NCBI GenBank assembly: GCA_028751875.1
Contig: CM054144.1
Span: 25,100,705 to 25,164,704 of the forward strand
Length of the DNA: 64,000 bases
Origin: Rapana venosa
Taxonomy: Eukaryota > Mollusca > Gastropoda > Neogastropoda > Muricidae
Direction: 5' to 3'
Shown piece after piece: positions 35,727 to 47,944 of this stretch; positions within the stretch are counted from its first letter, which is position 1; every line of letters begins with the position of its first letter. The translations under genes and the position numbers were made by a program. The notes beneath the pieces are model-generated. The model saw only the letters and a program-made list of their open reading frames with translations, searched no databases and was not told the origin of the DNA.

Positions 35727-37101
35727 ATGAATAAAATATAAGTTGAAATATAAGCACACTCAGAAAAAAAACAACAGGAAAAAGAAGAGGACTTTCAAGT
35801 TAATTCCTTTCTTATCTGGTTCAAGATGGCTGAGGAGACTCAGAAATGGAGTTGACAGCAGGTGAGATAGATTGCCTTTTACTGTTGAAAGGTGACCTGT
35901 ATTTTTAAAAGAATATTTGAGACTTGGATGGGGTGGGGGTGGGGGAAGACTTGAACACTTTAGATTTACTTTTGAACTCAGCATGGAGCACAAAACTTGA
36001 TCTATGAGTTAGGATAAAATTAAAAAAATTTTAAATTATTTTGCTATACGAGTGTGTTACCTGTTATCAGAAACTAATAAGAAACTGTCAAGTTTTACTT
36101 AAAAAGGGGAAACTGGATTTATCAAACATATTTTGATATAAAACAAAGCATTATAATGACTCTCCACCACATAATGAATCGTATTGCACAAGAGGTAAAT
36201 GTTTTAAGTCATTGACATGTTATTAATCTGCAATAAAACGGCTATTGAATACCACAAAAAAGTCAGGCTGAAAACTGGACAATTCTATGAAAAGTTATTA
36301 CACATTGAAATGATAGACTGCGGGAAGTGACAAAATGAGAAATTAACAAGTTTAGCATCATAATAGGTTGTGAGAATGAGGGCTTGTGTATTTTTAAAAT
36401 ACGTTTTAAATCAAAAGGAAACAAACTCATGCCTTGATATTTTAGTACAAGGTAGATTATCAATCAAAATCTCAAAATCAACAACCTGACCCCCACCTGC
36501 CTAAAATGGCTCCTAGCAGAAAAGTGGGTCAGGTGCAAAGCGACTCATTTCCTGGTGGAGGTCACATATACACAACTACACTCACACACATGCTCCCACA
36601 AAAAAGAGGCCGCCTTACAAACACAATCTAAGAACCAAGCAGTCACTTTGAAAAGTAGATATTCAGGGAGAGATTTGTTTATTCTTTATGATAAACTCTT
36701 TAAAGGTATTGATTACATGTGTCAACAATTTGATATCGTCTGAGGTACTATTTACATCTGTGCATCACAAAATATTGACATTTTTTTCCCAGAAAAAAAT
36801 ACATTCTGTTATCATTTCTCTGTACCATCATCCACTATTTGTAAATTCATCTCTTACTGTAAAACTTACTGTAAAAATCCGTTTTTGTAGTTATCATTTA
36901 ATCTTAATCAGGAATTCTCAAAATGGTGCAGTTCCCCATGTCTTTTTGATGAGTATATACAAAACTATAATTGATATGTACTTACGGGGTAAGAGGCATT
37001 AACTGGTGCAAGCTAAAATGATGGCTTATTTGATCGGCAATTATGTGACATTGCTAGATTTATTTCAGTACAGCACGTGTCAGTATTTTAAATATCTGTA
37101 G

Positions 37102-37157
37102 GGTTGGCAAAAATGGTTGCATACACAAAATCTCACCATTGGTGAACCTCAGAGCTA
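37102..37157 (+). repeat. SINE 3' module A copy, truncated
   Basis: TTGGCAAAAATGGTTGCATA through CACCATTGGTGAACCTCAGA; it ends before CTCTAGC. Confidence 0.7.
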
Positions 37158-38984
37158 AAATTATTTTTGCTTCTTGATCAATTGTCCCTATCTTGCCATT
37201 GATTGGAGATCACAAGATGGCTTCATAGCTTTTTCTAAAAACAAATAATCAATCAAAGTGACCTTAAACTATTGTCAAGGACACAAGTGAAGTACTTTTA
37301 GTTTTTTATTTCAAGACAGCTGCTCAAATCAGTTCAGTGAGTCCTACCAGAAAATTCACTTTTTTATGTTCTCAAAGTCATTTTAAGTGAATGCTAGCAG
37401 ACCAATTAAGTTTGTATGTGTCCGAAGTCACTTCATAGAATGTAAACAAATTATACACTTCTGATATTTCAAAAGTTTAAAGCTCCCACTCCCCCCAAAT
37501 TATGGAGAGTAGTTTGCACAATTCAGTATTCTTGCCTTTTTTTGTTGTGGACCAGTGTGAACATCCATTTTTGTCCTGTTATGAATGTGAGCACAGCAGA
37601 ACATGAAGGTCAAAGTGCAGATTAGACCCCTATCTGTTACTGAAACCACAAATAGTCCAATTATAAAGTACACTCTGAAAGATCAAAAGTCTCTGATGAC
37701 ACATCAGCCTGGGTATTTAAATGTGTGTGTGTGTGTGTGCATTTCTGAGTCTTGTGATTCTGTAATGAAGGTCATAGTTGGTGAGAATGGTTATATATTT
37801 TTCTGCTTGAAAAAAGTACTTTCTGATTTTAAAAAAAAGTCTGTTGGTCTTCCATTTCACATTTTTTCACTAAAAGTGGTATTAGTAATTACATAAGGAA
37901 ATGGGATGTATTTCTGCGGGTGAATATTTTTATCAAATTATGTGTGTACATGAATGTATGCATGTACTGTTTGTACATGATGATGTGCATAATTATGTAG
38001 TACGCATAAAACATTAGGTGCGCATGATCAAGAAATCAACATAGTTTTGTCATAAACTTAGTGTTGTTGACTAGTGTTGCTGCTAAGTTACCAGTGGCTC
38101 AGAACTGCCTGCGGAATGTTGATATTGTCCATGTTGACCTTGTGTTCACAAAACCCACACTCATTCTGTGGTCCACACTCCTCTACCTTGGCGATGCAAT
38201 CTCCACTCCAGGCCGCAGCTTGGAGCTTGGTCTACCATGTTTCCAGCGTTCTTTGATGTCTATTTTCAGTGACCCCAAATGAACACAATCTAAACAGCAC
38301 TTCTTTTTAAAGGCCATTTAGATGATCCAAACTTTCTCACCACGAAGCTGGCCTCTTGTAACTTGAGCACGCCCAAACATTATGGATTCTTATCTCTGGT
38401 CCACTCTGATGTGACCCTCTTTTGGGCTAATCTCAGTCCCACTGATGACTGGTCAAAACAGACTGCTGCTGTCCACTCTGTCCCAACAACACAGGCACAC
38501 CTCAGGAACAGCAGAGACTTAGCCTTGACTACTTGTTGCTAACGTGACCACTTAGTCCACTTTTACCCCAGGATACAAGCACACTTAGGTAACAGTGCGT
38601 TTTTTAATCCTGCTTCCTTATCCATCCAACACACACACACACACACACACACGCAGCTCACTCTTGACCCCAAAAAGCGTGGGTGCACTTCAGTAACGGC
38701 GCAACCTACCCCTATCCAGTTGTCAATCAGGTCACGGTTCTCACTTTGAAAGATGGTATAGGTCCACTTTAACTAATAGTGACTTCCTTCTGCATTATTA
38801 CCAGACAGACCGTAGAACCCACCCCTAACCCCAGAAGCGCATCATTATACACTCCAGTAATGGTAGGCTTCTCTTGACTCCCTGCCCTCGTTGTTGGGTC
38901 CGCAGAACTCGCCAATAGATCTCCACAGAATATCGTGAATATCCTCCACATATTACTTGTTGGGTGGGTGGGTGGTGTGGTGCG

Positions 38985-40107
38985 TCACTCGGCGTGATGC
39001 AGGCAGTGGGGACACCTCTGCAGGCCGTTCTCGTTACAGGACGTGCAGCGCAAGCGCGGAGAACTCTTCCGTGAAGTGGTTCCTGTGCAGGGACTTCTTG
39101 CTGCCGTGACACACGCCGCACGGCACGTACCGGAACCCGCCACACGCGTCGCATTGCCCCCGTACCTGGATTTTCTGTGAGGTGAAGCGAAAAAAACAAC
39201 AGTGGGGAGTGTTTATTAGTATAGTAGAGTAGAGTATGGTATGGTATGGTATGATATGGTATAGTATAGTATAGTATAGTATGGTATAGTATGGTATAGT
39301 ATGGTATAGTAATGGTATGGTAAGTATTGTAGGTATGGTATGGTAGTAAGTATGGTAGTATGGTATGGTATAGTATAGTAGGTATGTATGGTATAGTATA
39401 GTTAGTATGTATGGTATGGTATAGTAGGTATGGTATGGTATGTATAGTATAGTATAGAAGTATGGTATGGATAGGTATAGTAAGTATAGTGTGGTAGAGT
39501 AGTAGTAGTAGAGTAGGGTAGTGGTAGGGTGTGGTATGTAGGTATGTGTGTGTGGTGTGGTGGTGGTGGGGGAGGTGTGTTGTGTGTATTTATGTCAGAG
39601 CATGGCATATATATACCCTAGCTTAGCCTAGTATATCATAGTAATTAGTATGGTACATAGTACCATTAGTACAGTACAACATAGTATAATGATTAATATA
39701 ATAGTCAGTGTAGTAATAATAATATAATGTTGAATTTATATAGCCTGTTTGTAAAGCACAATCAAGTCGTAGTGTAGTGTAATGTAGTGTAGTGTAGTGT
39801 AGTGTAGCGTAGCGTAGTATAGTGTAGTGTAGAAAAGCGTAATGTAGCGTATTGTAGGGTAGAATAGTGTGAAGGCAGATTTCTCTGCAGGAAATTGGAT
39901 TGCTTTCCTTGGGGGAGACTGCATCCAACTGTGGTAATCTTAACAAAATCTTAGTGTCGTATTTATCAACTACTTTTTTTTTCTTTTTGAAGGGTCAGGC
40001 AAGTGGTGCTCATGAACATGCTCATATCATGTAGTGTAGGCTGCACACGGCTTTATCCCCCCCACCCAACCCCCCCTTCCTTAAAGAGAGCAAAGAGAGA
40101 TGAAGAC

Positions 40108-40144
<37 letters not shown>

Positions 40145-40910
40145 AGACTTACAGGAAATCTGTGAAGAATTTTCCTCAGTTCCCCACTCTCATTCAGTTT
40201 CTCCAGTTCAGTAGCACCCTGAAAAAGACATACATACATTGGTTAGCATTTATGATACAACACAAAAACTGGCATTACTTTTAAAAAAAACCCTGATCAG
40301 ATATGAAGAATATATCATCCATTTAAAGAAAAAAAACAACTAGTACTTAAACTGTGAGCTTAGGTGAGTGTATTTGTGAATGAGACATGCAGGAATGTGT
40401 GTGTGTGTGTATGTGTAGTTGTGCGCACGTGCAGTGTGTGTGTGTGTGTGTGTGTGTAGTTGTGTGTGTGTGTGCGTGTGTGCGCGCGCGCGTGCGTGCG
40501 TGCGTGTGTATGTGTTTGATAGTTCCAAACTATACTATACACAATAACGGACTGGAGAAAAAAATGGAGATCATAGATCATCAACAAAATACTTGCGGGC
40601 ACAAGCATACACAATGATAACCACGCCATCTACCCTCCTCCCCCTCACACACACACTCACACACACACACTCCACCACACACACTACTACCCACAAATGC
40701 AGGCCTCGATGAAGATTTGAGCAGCGCACTTCGTGCCCGATCCAGCCCGCTCCCATCAGCTGTCACGATGTCGTACTGAGTAACGTCCTCCCCCTTTCGT
40801 AAGGGACAGTGCGTGCAGAATGTTGCGCGGCTTTTGCACGGTCGTAGGTCCTCTCGCACAACGTCATGAGGTACATGTAACGTCACGATCTAGACCATTC
40901 TCTGCAGAGC
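38985..40910 (-). CDS. GRXCR1-like glutaredoxin/cysteine-rich protein, 3' exons
   Basis: Similar to GRXCR1 (human hair-bundle protein) and fly CG31559. The last exon, 39174-38985, encodes KIQVRGQCDACGGFRYVPCG then VCHGSKKSLHRNHFTEEFSA and, after a +1 frame change near 39052, CTSCNENGLQRCPHC. This gives four CxxC pairs, the family's C-terminal zinc-ribbon-like region. The previous exon, 40218-40153, encodes ELEKLNESGELRKILHRF, matching the conserved LNESGEL helix. Both junctions are GT/AG and phase 0. A third exon at about 40910-40691 probably holds the glutaredoxin fold (own entry). The N-terminal exons, often low-complexity in relatives, were not found. Confidence 0.88.
39225..39560. repeat. 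Degenerate (GTATA/GTATG)n array
   Basis: Pentameric GTATA and GTATG units, with runs of each and occasional indels, about 50 bp upstream (plus coordinates) of the last GRXCR1-like exon, so within its last intron. Confidence 0.92.
39770..39870. repeat. (GTGTA)n array
   Basis: Pentamer GTGTA with GCGTA variants, in the same intron as the GTATA array. Confidence 0.88.
40397..40512. repeat. (GT)n/(GC)n microsatellite
   Basis: GT runs interrupted by GTAGTT and ending in CGCGCGCG and GTGC repeats. Confidence 0.85.
40691..40910 (-). CDS. Probable glutaredoxin-domain exon, multiply frameshifted
   Basis: Pieces in different frames match the family in order: RTYDR (family TYxxC), RNILHAL (family VRxIL), PYER (family YEERD) and QIFIE followed by CTGCATTTG, which reads LHL (family VFIxGxHLG). 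The donor TGG|GTAGTA at 40690 joins the next exon in phase, directly before GATELEKLNESG. At least three or four 1-2 base lesions are needed. The alternative, chance matches in a non-coding stretch, is less likely because order and splice position both fit. Confidence 0.55.
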
Positions 40911-40999
40911 CCGTAGTTGAATGCAACGACAGATCTTCGCACCAGTCAAAAGGCGATCATCCGAGTGTTGATTAATGATCACACAGCACGCAACGCACG

Positions 41000-41227
41000 C
41001 ACGCACGCGCGACACCGCCAGGGACGTGACGCCACATCCCGCAGGTACCACGATACACACACTTACAGACAGACACAGACAGATACAGACAACACAGACA
41101 CACAACACACACACAAAAACCACACCAAACACACCACCGCTCGCCGCAGTATTTTTTTTTCCCATTCTGTGACAATACATTTTCCATAGGAAAATGCTGA
41201 CAAAACAAATTGACAAAGAAAGATATG

Positions 41228-41259
<32 letters not shown>

Positions 41260-41407
41260 AAAGGAAAGAAGCAAGCAAAACGCAAAAATATTAAAAAAAA
41301 AAATTCCCGAACAAACAAATACCACCTCCCTCCAACTTTCAAACAAACAGCAAACAAATATCTTTCGTTCAACACACACACCACGCACACACACGCACGC
41401 ACGCACG

Positions 41408-41438
<31 letters not shown>

Positions 41439-41775
41439 GCACACACACCATCTGAAAAAAAAGAAGAAGAAAAAGAGGCTAATCCACGAACCACAAGTCT
41501 TGCTTTAATCCGCCCACAGTCAAAAAGATCAATGACAGATCACAAGAGAGCGTAGGCCAAGTAAAAAGGTTCAGGCTTGCAACACACACACACACACAAC
41601 ACACACAGACACACACACACAGAGGTCCACTCTGATCTACCAGGATCAGACGCAAGGATAAAAAATGTCTGGGATGGAAAGTTTCTTGATCTCCTGAAGT
41701 GTCAATGAAAAGGTCATAGGAGAGTAGGGTATGTTTTAACCAGATTGAAAAGACGCATGTTGCTGCGGTTAATGT

Positions 41776-41812
<37 letters not shown>

Positions 41813-42065
41813 TGGCTGATAACAGAGCATTCAGATTTGCTCTGATCCTCGTGATTACACACACACACACACACACTAATACGAATTGTCTATGTGAGTA
41901 CTCTATCTTTTAAAACCCTGGATAAAGTTTGGTGACGTTCGAACGTTCTCAAACCTGTTAGATCTAGATCTCTGAGAAAAAGTGAGACAACGTCTAACAT
42001 TTTTTTTTTATTCTTCTGAAAATGTCAATCTGCAGTAGTAAGCTTATGTTCTAGCTTTCCAACAC

Positions 42066-42102
<37 letters not shown>

Positions 42103-42944
42103 GTTGTTGTTGCTGTATAGATGTAATCTGGCGGTGTAAAACGACAGAACACGCTCGCATGGTCAGTGTGTCTGTCTGTCTTATCTCTTTATTCATTTCT
42201 CCACTACCGGTGGATCTATTAACGAAATGGAGAGAAATCTCACCAGTGAGATGAAACCAGGAATTCATTGAATGGAACGCTGAAGTTATGATTCAGGCGA
42301 CAGGTAAAAACGACGATGCTTCATGCACTTTGCAGAAAAGGTTTCTTAACAATTCATACTCGTTATGAAATTTGATTAATCCAACAGATAATTTAACCTC
42401 TTGCATAGGCTCTGCAAGCTTTGTGTTTATTTACACACACACACACGTTTATTAGGACTTCCATCAACCAACCACAACCACACTTCACAGGGAGTTAGAT
42501 CTAGCTACTGATCGAAGAAAAAGTCAAAGAACATAATTATAGAAAGAGAAACTTGCAAACTAGAAATTAAAAAAAAAAGTCTCGTATCAGGAGTTTGGTT
42601 TAGTTGTATTAGAATCCCAGCTGAGTTATTCAATCCGAGTACTACAGTCCATTCAATCAACTAGCACTGTCAATGTAGACCTTAAGGATGCCAGTTACGT
42701 GGTATGCCAGACGTACATTAGGCATGTATGTATGCTACGGTTGGCTCACTCTCGCCTTACCCGTCTTACCCTTCTCAAAGAGTGCGTGACAAACATCTTT
42801 CAACTGTGTAGGAAAAGTCTACTACCGTCAACAAAAATATAAGGGAACTAGAACGGACCATAAAATGTTCATAGCATTTTCTTATTTTTTGTTTTTGTTT
42901 TTGCTTTGGTACCCTTCGCTTCAGACAAATGGGCGACGCTTTTG
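41000..42944. other. Gene-poor repeat stretch
   Basis: Only CA/AC-rich runs, a C-to-A homopolymer (41229-41262), a GA run (41779-41809) and GT runs are evident. Open frames here are translated low-complexity sequence. Confidence 0.6.
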
Positions 42945-43165
42945 AATTCTCTCCCCTGACAAAGGACACCGTTGCCTTCTTTGGAGTCACTAAAATTCAT
43001 AAAGGTCCCGATCTATCAGGGGAGTTAATTCACACGCATGCGCACAGCTTCTAAATCCTCTCCCCTTGGTAAAGAATACTGTTGCTGTTGCCTTCTTTAA
43101 GGTTACCAAAATTCATAAAGTTTGGCTCGATCAGGGGAGTTAATTTGAGAAATTCGCACGACTCC
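42945..43165. repeat. Diverged tandem pair of about 110 bp
   Basis: Two units share CTCTCCCC, AAA-GA-AC-GTTGC, TGCCTTCTTT, AAAATTCATAAAG and TCAGGGGAGTTAATT. The first unit begins near 42945 and the second near 43055, and GAATTCTCTC recurs at 43177, hinting at a third partial unit. Confidence 0.8.
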
Positions 43166-43912
43166 TCCTCACCATCGAATTCTCTCGTCCATAGTTGTAC
43201 CCAAACAATTAAATCGCCCCCCTCCCCCCACCCCCCACACAACAAAACAAAACAACTAAAACCAACAACCCTCCCCCCCCCCCCCCCCCCATCCAATGCT
43301 GGACACCTCACGATTATTTACGCAATTACATGAAAAATCAAGCATAAAATTAAACGAACCCTTCACATAATTTGGCATGCCCGGGTAAAAACGAAAAAGG
43401 CCGCTCCAGTTTATAATGGATATCACTTTCAATCCGTTCTGTTTCAAAATAAATGTCCATAGGCCTAATTTTATAGGCCCATTGTTCTCTTTTTCTTGGC
43501 GCTCCGCCCCCCTCCCCCCCTCTTTTTTAAAAATTTTTTTTATAGTTCTTTTAAACTTTGTGTTTAAATATTGGCAATGCACAACAGTTCACAGTAGGAC
43601 TCTCTCTCTCTGTGTCTTTGTGCAAAGGCCTTTTCTTTCAACAGAGCTATGTGTGTGTGTGTGTGTGTGTGTGTGTTATGTGTGTGAAAAAGCATAGTAC
43701 TGTCCCACATAAAGTCCGTTGTTTGTTTAGTCTCCCCCCCCCCCCCCCCCCCCCATCTCTCTCTGTGTTTCGGTCAGGTTCTCAGTATGACGTTTAATGT
43801 TACTGTCAAATTGAGCTACTGTAACAAGTTTCACAATGAAGTATGTCAGTCCATGGCGTCATTACAAAACACCCCCCCCCCCCCTCTCCAACCTCGTGAG
43901 GCAAATGCTGAT

Positions 43913-43914
<2 letters not shown>

Positions 43915-43941
<27 letters not shown>
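43915..43941. repeat. (AT)n microsatellite
   Basis: AT-only run; another is at 44101-44135. Confidence 0.85.
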
Positions 43942-43943
<2 letters not shown>

Positions 43944-44097
43944 TATCACACAAAGTAAAACAACCAGCGTATATAGATGTTCCCCCATATTTCGGCTTTC
44001 GCCTTCCTCAGGAGGGGTTTATTATAATGACGTGATGGAATGACGTCAATCTCAATTATATGTCATTGTGAAACTTTGTTACGACATTGTAAATCAA

Positions 44098-44137
<40 letters not shown>

Positions 44138-44162
44138 GTATGTTGTGTGTGTGTGTGTGTGT

Positions 44163-44460
44163 GTGTGGACGGGATAGCTCAGTGGTCAGAGCACTCACTC
44201 CCCCCCCCCCCCCCCCCCCCCAGCTAAGCAGCATCAAGCATGGATACCACTTGCATCGGTGACCGTTTGCGCACCTTGGCTTCAGTACAGTCCCCCAGTT
44301 TACCCCGCTGTAAATGGGTACCTGCTTCTTTAGGGTCAGGGAAGGTTAAGCAGCGAGGGAGAGGAGAGGAGATGGGAGCCGCCCTCAATATGCTGGCCCC
44401 TTGCGAAGTTGAGGTCTCTGGTGCCTCACTCCCCTATTGACCACATAGGTTATGACACAC
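44163..44460 (+). mobile_element. 5S-related SINE, family C
   Basis: Head: GGGATAGCTCAGTGGTCAGA (A-box-like), a C run, then AGCTAAGCAGCATCAAGC...GGTGACCG, which follows the internal control region of 5S rRNA. The body continues CCTTGGCTTCAGTACAGTCC, TAAATGGGTACCTGCTTC and GAGATGGGAGCCGCCCTCAA, ending near GACCACATAGGTTATG. Related copies: 53640-53893, 62580-62870 and a part at 59255-59392. Confidence 0.78.
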
Positions 44461-44469
44461 ACACATATA

Positions 44470-44845
44470 TACATACATTAGTGGTCAGAGCATTGTGGGA
44501 TTGAGCCACAAGGGAGGCGCCCGTTTTGGGGGGAATTTTACCCTGATATTAACATCAGTACAGACTCCACTCCCACAATATGATACTACACACACCGAGG
44601 GCCCATATGCAAACGCAACGCATAACATTTTGCACACATTTGATAAACCGTTCAATCTTTCTAAAAAGTTGGCCATTTCGCCCCGGTAGGAACGGATGAC
44701 AACATAAATAAAAACGCATGCACGCTGCTGTCTGTGTCTGGACACCATCCCCGATGTCAGAATGCAGCCACCTTAATGGCGGGTTAAAATTGTTCTACAC
44801 GCAAAATCTCGCTACTGGTGAATCTCAGAGCTCTAGCCGAAGAAC
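44470..44845 (+). mobile_element. tRNA-SINE, tail 1 type
   Basis: Diverged tRNA-like head (TAGTGGTCAGAGCATTG), body with AACATCAGTACAGACTCCAC and module A at 44745-44845 (GATGTCAGAATGCAGCCACC to CTCAGAGCTCTAGCCGAAG). Confidence 0.7.
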
Positions 44846-44999
44846 AGACTAAAAAAAACAACGACCCGAATTCTCTGCTCTCTTTTGCCGAAATATATCT
44901 AGGTCCGCAGACGAACTCCCCCCCCCCCCCCCCCCCAGTCCAGTTATATTCGGTGTTTTTTTTGGAGGGGTGGGGTGGGGGGGGGGGGGGGGGGGTGGG

Positions 45000-45325
45000 G
45001 TGGTGTTAGAGCGCTGAGCTCGCGATCTGAAGGTGTGCGTTTGTGCCACCACCGAGAGGTTTCTTCGAGGGGATTTTTTCCCCCATGTACGAATACACGC
45101 AGAACATCTTGCGCATACGTTAAAACCCATTCCGCTTTTCGGAAGGGTAGGCTATAATGTGCCAGTAGAAAAGGATGGCAACATTCAAAAAAACAAACAA
45201 AAAAACCATGCATGCAGACCGATTTTTGTGTTTAGACAACATCCCCTTAGTCGGAATGCATTGACCTCGATGATGGGCAAAAACGCAACAATGTCACCAT
45301 TGGCGAAGCCAGAGCTTTAGAGGAG

Positions 45326-45328
<3 letters not shown>
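45000..45328 (+). mobile_element. tRNA-SINE, tail 1 type
   Basis: Head TTAGAGCGCTGAGCTCGCGA with a weak B box, body GCAGAACATCTTGCGCATAC and TTTTCGGAAGGGTAGGC, and module A from 45240. Part of duplicated copy A. Confidence 0.7.

Positions 45329-45373
<45 letters not shown>
45329..45373. repeat. (TC)n microsatellite
   Basis: Pure TC run directly after module A. Confidence 0.9.
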
Positions 45374-45376
<3 letters not shown>

Positions 45377-46219
45377 ACAGTCCGATGAATGACATTATAT
45401 GTATATAGAACAAGATATGGAATCCATGTCATGAAGACTGTTTGGGCTGTCATTAATTAATTATGCTTTTCGTTGATTCTGTGTTTTGTGCCCAGTCCCC
45501 ATCCCACTGTCCCCTTGTGAATGGGCGTTGATGCTTATCACAATAAACTGTTGTCATTGTCATTGTCTCTCTCTCTCTCTCCCCCCCTCTCTCTCCCTCC
45601 CCCTCTCTCACCAAAGCCCCCAGCACTCGAACCACAGCAAAGAACCCGAACCGCCGTTTTTGTAATTTATTGACGACGATAAAAGTTGACCCCGGGAAAT
45701 GATGTCCACCTCCTCCTCCATCCTTTACCACTGATATGTCTAATCTTTCTGGAATTGCTGCCTTCTGGTGAATCTAACGATGGATGGCACTGATATTTCC
45801 GTTGCTGCTATTGATAAACCGACAATCGTTTGCAAATCTACCCCCCCCCCCCCCCCCCACTCCTTAAAAAAAAAAAGCCAAACCCCGACAAAACAAACAA
45901 CTCAAACAAGCAGTCCCTCCTCAGAATAGCAACGATTAAAAAAGAAAGGTGTGTTTAAAAGGATTCCAAAATTTAGAATAACTTTATAAAAAAAATCTTA
46001 TGCTCCAACAGTATCACGATTTTTTAAAAAATTATAAAAAACTATTATTTTTACTTGCCAACAATATTTGAAAAGGCTAAAGATTGATTGATTGATTGAT
46101 AATCTTTATTCCCAAGGGTTACAGATAAGTATTGGCATACTTAAAAAAAAATCCGGCCCTTGCCCTGAGAAGGGACTGTCCTTAATAATAACAGCAACTA
46201 GTTTGAAGTAAATGTATGA

Positions 46220-46417
<198 letters not shown>

Positions 46418-46878
46418 CATCGTATCACCAGAAAAAAATCATCTCTATACAAGGCATTAGTAAATCAACGAAAAAAGGTGCGACTCAAGTCAATCCGTTA
46501 TTAAAAACAAAGAAGTGGAGAGAATGACAGAGAGGTATCTAAGGCAGATAGATAGAAAGACAGTGACATAGACACAGATCAAACTATTGAATTCTACAAT
46601 AAGTGAAATATAACAATACATAATACACAACTATGGAAAGATAAGCAAACTAAGTAAAGTACAAGTACACACATTAACTGTTGATAGAGATCTTTGAAAG
46701 AAAGAAAAAACAGGCTAAATTTAAAATGCAAGAAAAACAAAACCCTCGATATTTCGATTGTCAGTCTAAATCAGCATCCAAAACAAAACCAAAAAAAAAT
46801 CAATGGGGAGACTGACTTCCAATATAAAAAAAAACCCATACCTTGTAAAAATGGTTTTAAAGCATCATATCAAAAGAG

Positions 46879-46879
<1 letters not shown>

Positions 46880-46943
<64 letters not shown>
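46880..46943. repeat. (GT)n then (GA)n microsatellite
   Basis: Counterpart of the GA run at 58797-58890 in copy B; both are followed by GAGCACTG-TTGT and an A-rich block. Confidence 0.85.
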
Positions 46944-47202
46944 CACTGGTTGTTGTAATCTGAACACTGGTTGTTCTTATTAAAAAAACCGACAAACCTA
47001 GTTTTAAAACACTTACTGAAAAAAAGATAATGATACGATATACGCATTTAAAACATTGCTATACACAAAACCCAGCTCAGAAGAATGTTCTTCTCCCTTG
47101 ATTCTTTAACAGGTTTTCCTCGATTTTTCCTGACCGCACACACACACACGATGGGGGGGGGGGGGGGGGGGGGGGGGGGAGGCAGGCAGATTATTTATTC
47201 TA

Positions 47203-47481
47203 TTTTGAGGATAATGGAATAAGCATTCATGTGTTGTTTTTTATCCAGTCCCCGTGTGAATGCAGTTTTGTAAATTTTGTCATCCGTTCCCACCGGCACA
47301 CGATAGCCTACTCTTCCGAAAAGCGAAACAGGTTTTAACGTGTGCGCAAAATGTTCTGCGTGCGGTCGCACACGGGACTTCGGTTCATAGTCTAATCCGA
47401 AGGACTCTTCGGGAGAGTGGTGTCGGCACTGATGTTAACTCCAGAGGAAAAATCCTCTTGAACGAGATTCGAACCCGGGTC

Positions 47482-47490
<9 letters not shown>
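47203..47490 (-). mobile_element. tRNA-SINE, tail 2 type
   Basis: Tail GAGGATAATGGAATAAGCAT, body, and B box (GGGTTCGAATCTC on minus). The A box is replaced by a GA microsatellite (47482-47600). Absent at the same place in duplication copy B. Confidence 0.8.
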
Positions 47491-47602
<112 letters not shown>

Positions 47603-47944
47603 TGCTAGGATTAACTATCCTGGAAAAAGCGTGCTTATACTTTCTGCCCGCTAATTCAACCCCTTATTTCCTTTCTAATAAAAAATAAACCACACAAACA
47701 AAGTTTTAAATAAAGTTCACTGAAATCAGAGGACACAACAGACGCTCTGGGAATAGCTGCAACAACAGCACTGTTGTTGAAGAGAAAACCAATAAAGAAA
47801 TGAGAAATAGTGAAATGAAAATAATAAATAATAAAAACTAAACACTTAAGGGGGAAAGAGGGGAGGGTTGGGATCGAAATTCCGAAAGCAGAAGGTACAT
47901 GTAGGCTCCACATACATACATCCACCCCCTCCCCCTTCAGAAAA

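Larger units (their letters stand above)
33000..38984. other. Intergenic between convergent CHM and GRXCR1-like genes
   Basis: No exon with recognisable homology. Contains module A copies at 33750-33845, 35650-35726 and 37102-37157, a 36-G run at 34166-34201 and GT microsatellites. The GRXCR1-like 3'UTR must occupy an unknown part of the right end; 38050-38960 has slightly more even base composition but no domain. Confidence 0.55.

Noticed and set aside
38061..38282. Open frames of 60-73 codons near 38.1 kb
   Set aside because: Overlapping frames of similar length, no conserved motif seen; more likely intergenic or 3'UTR sequence of the GRXCR1-like gene.
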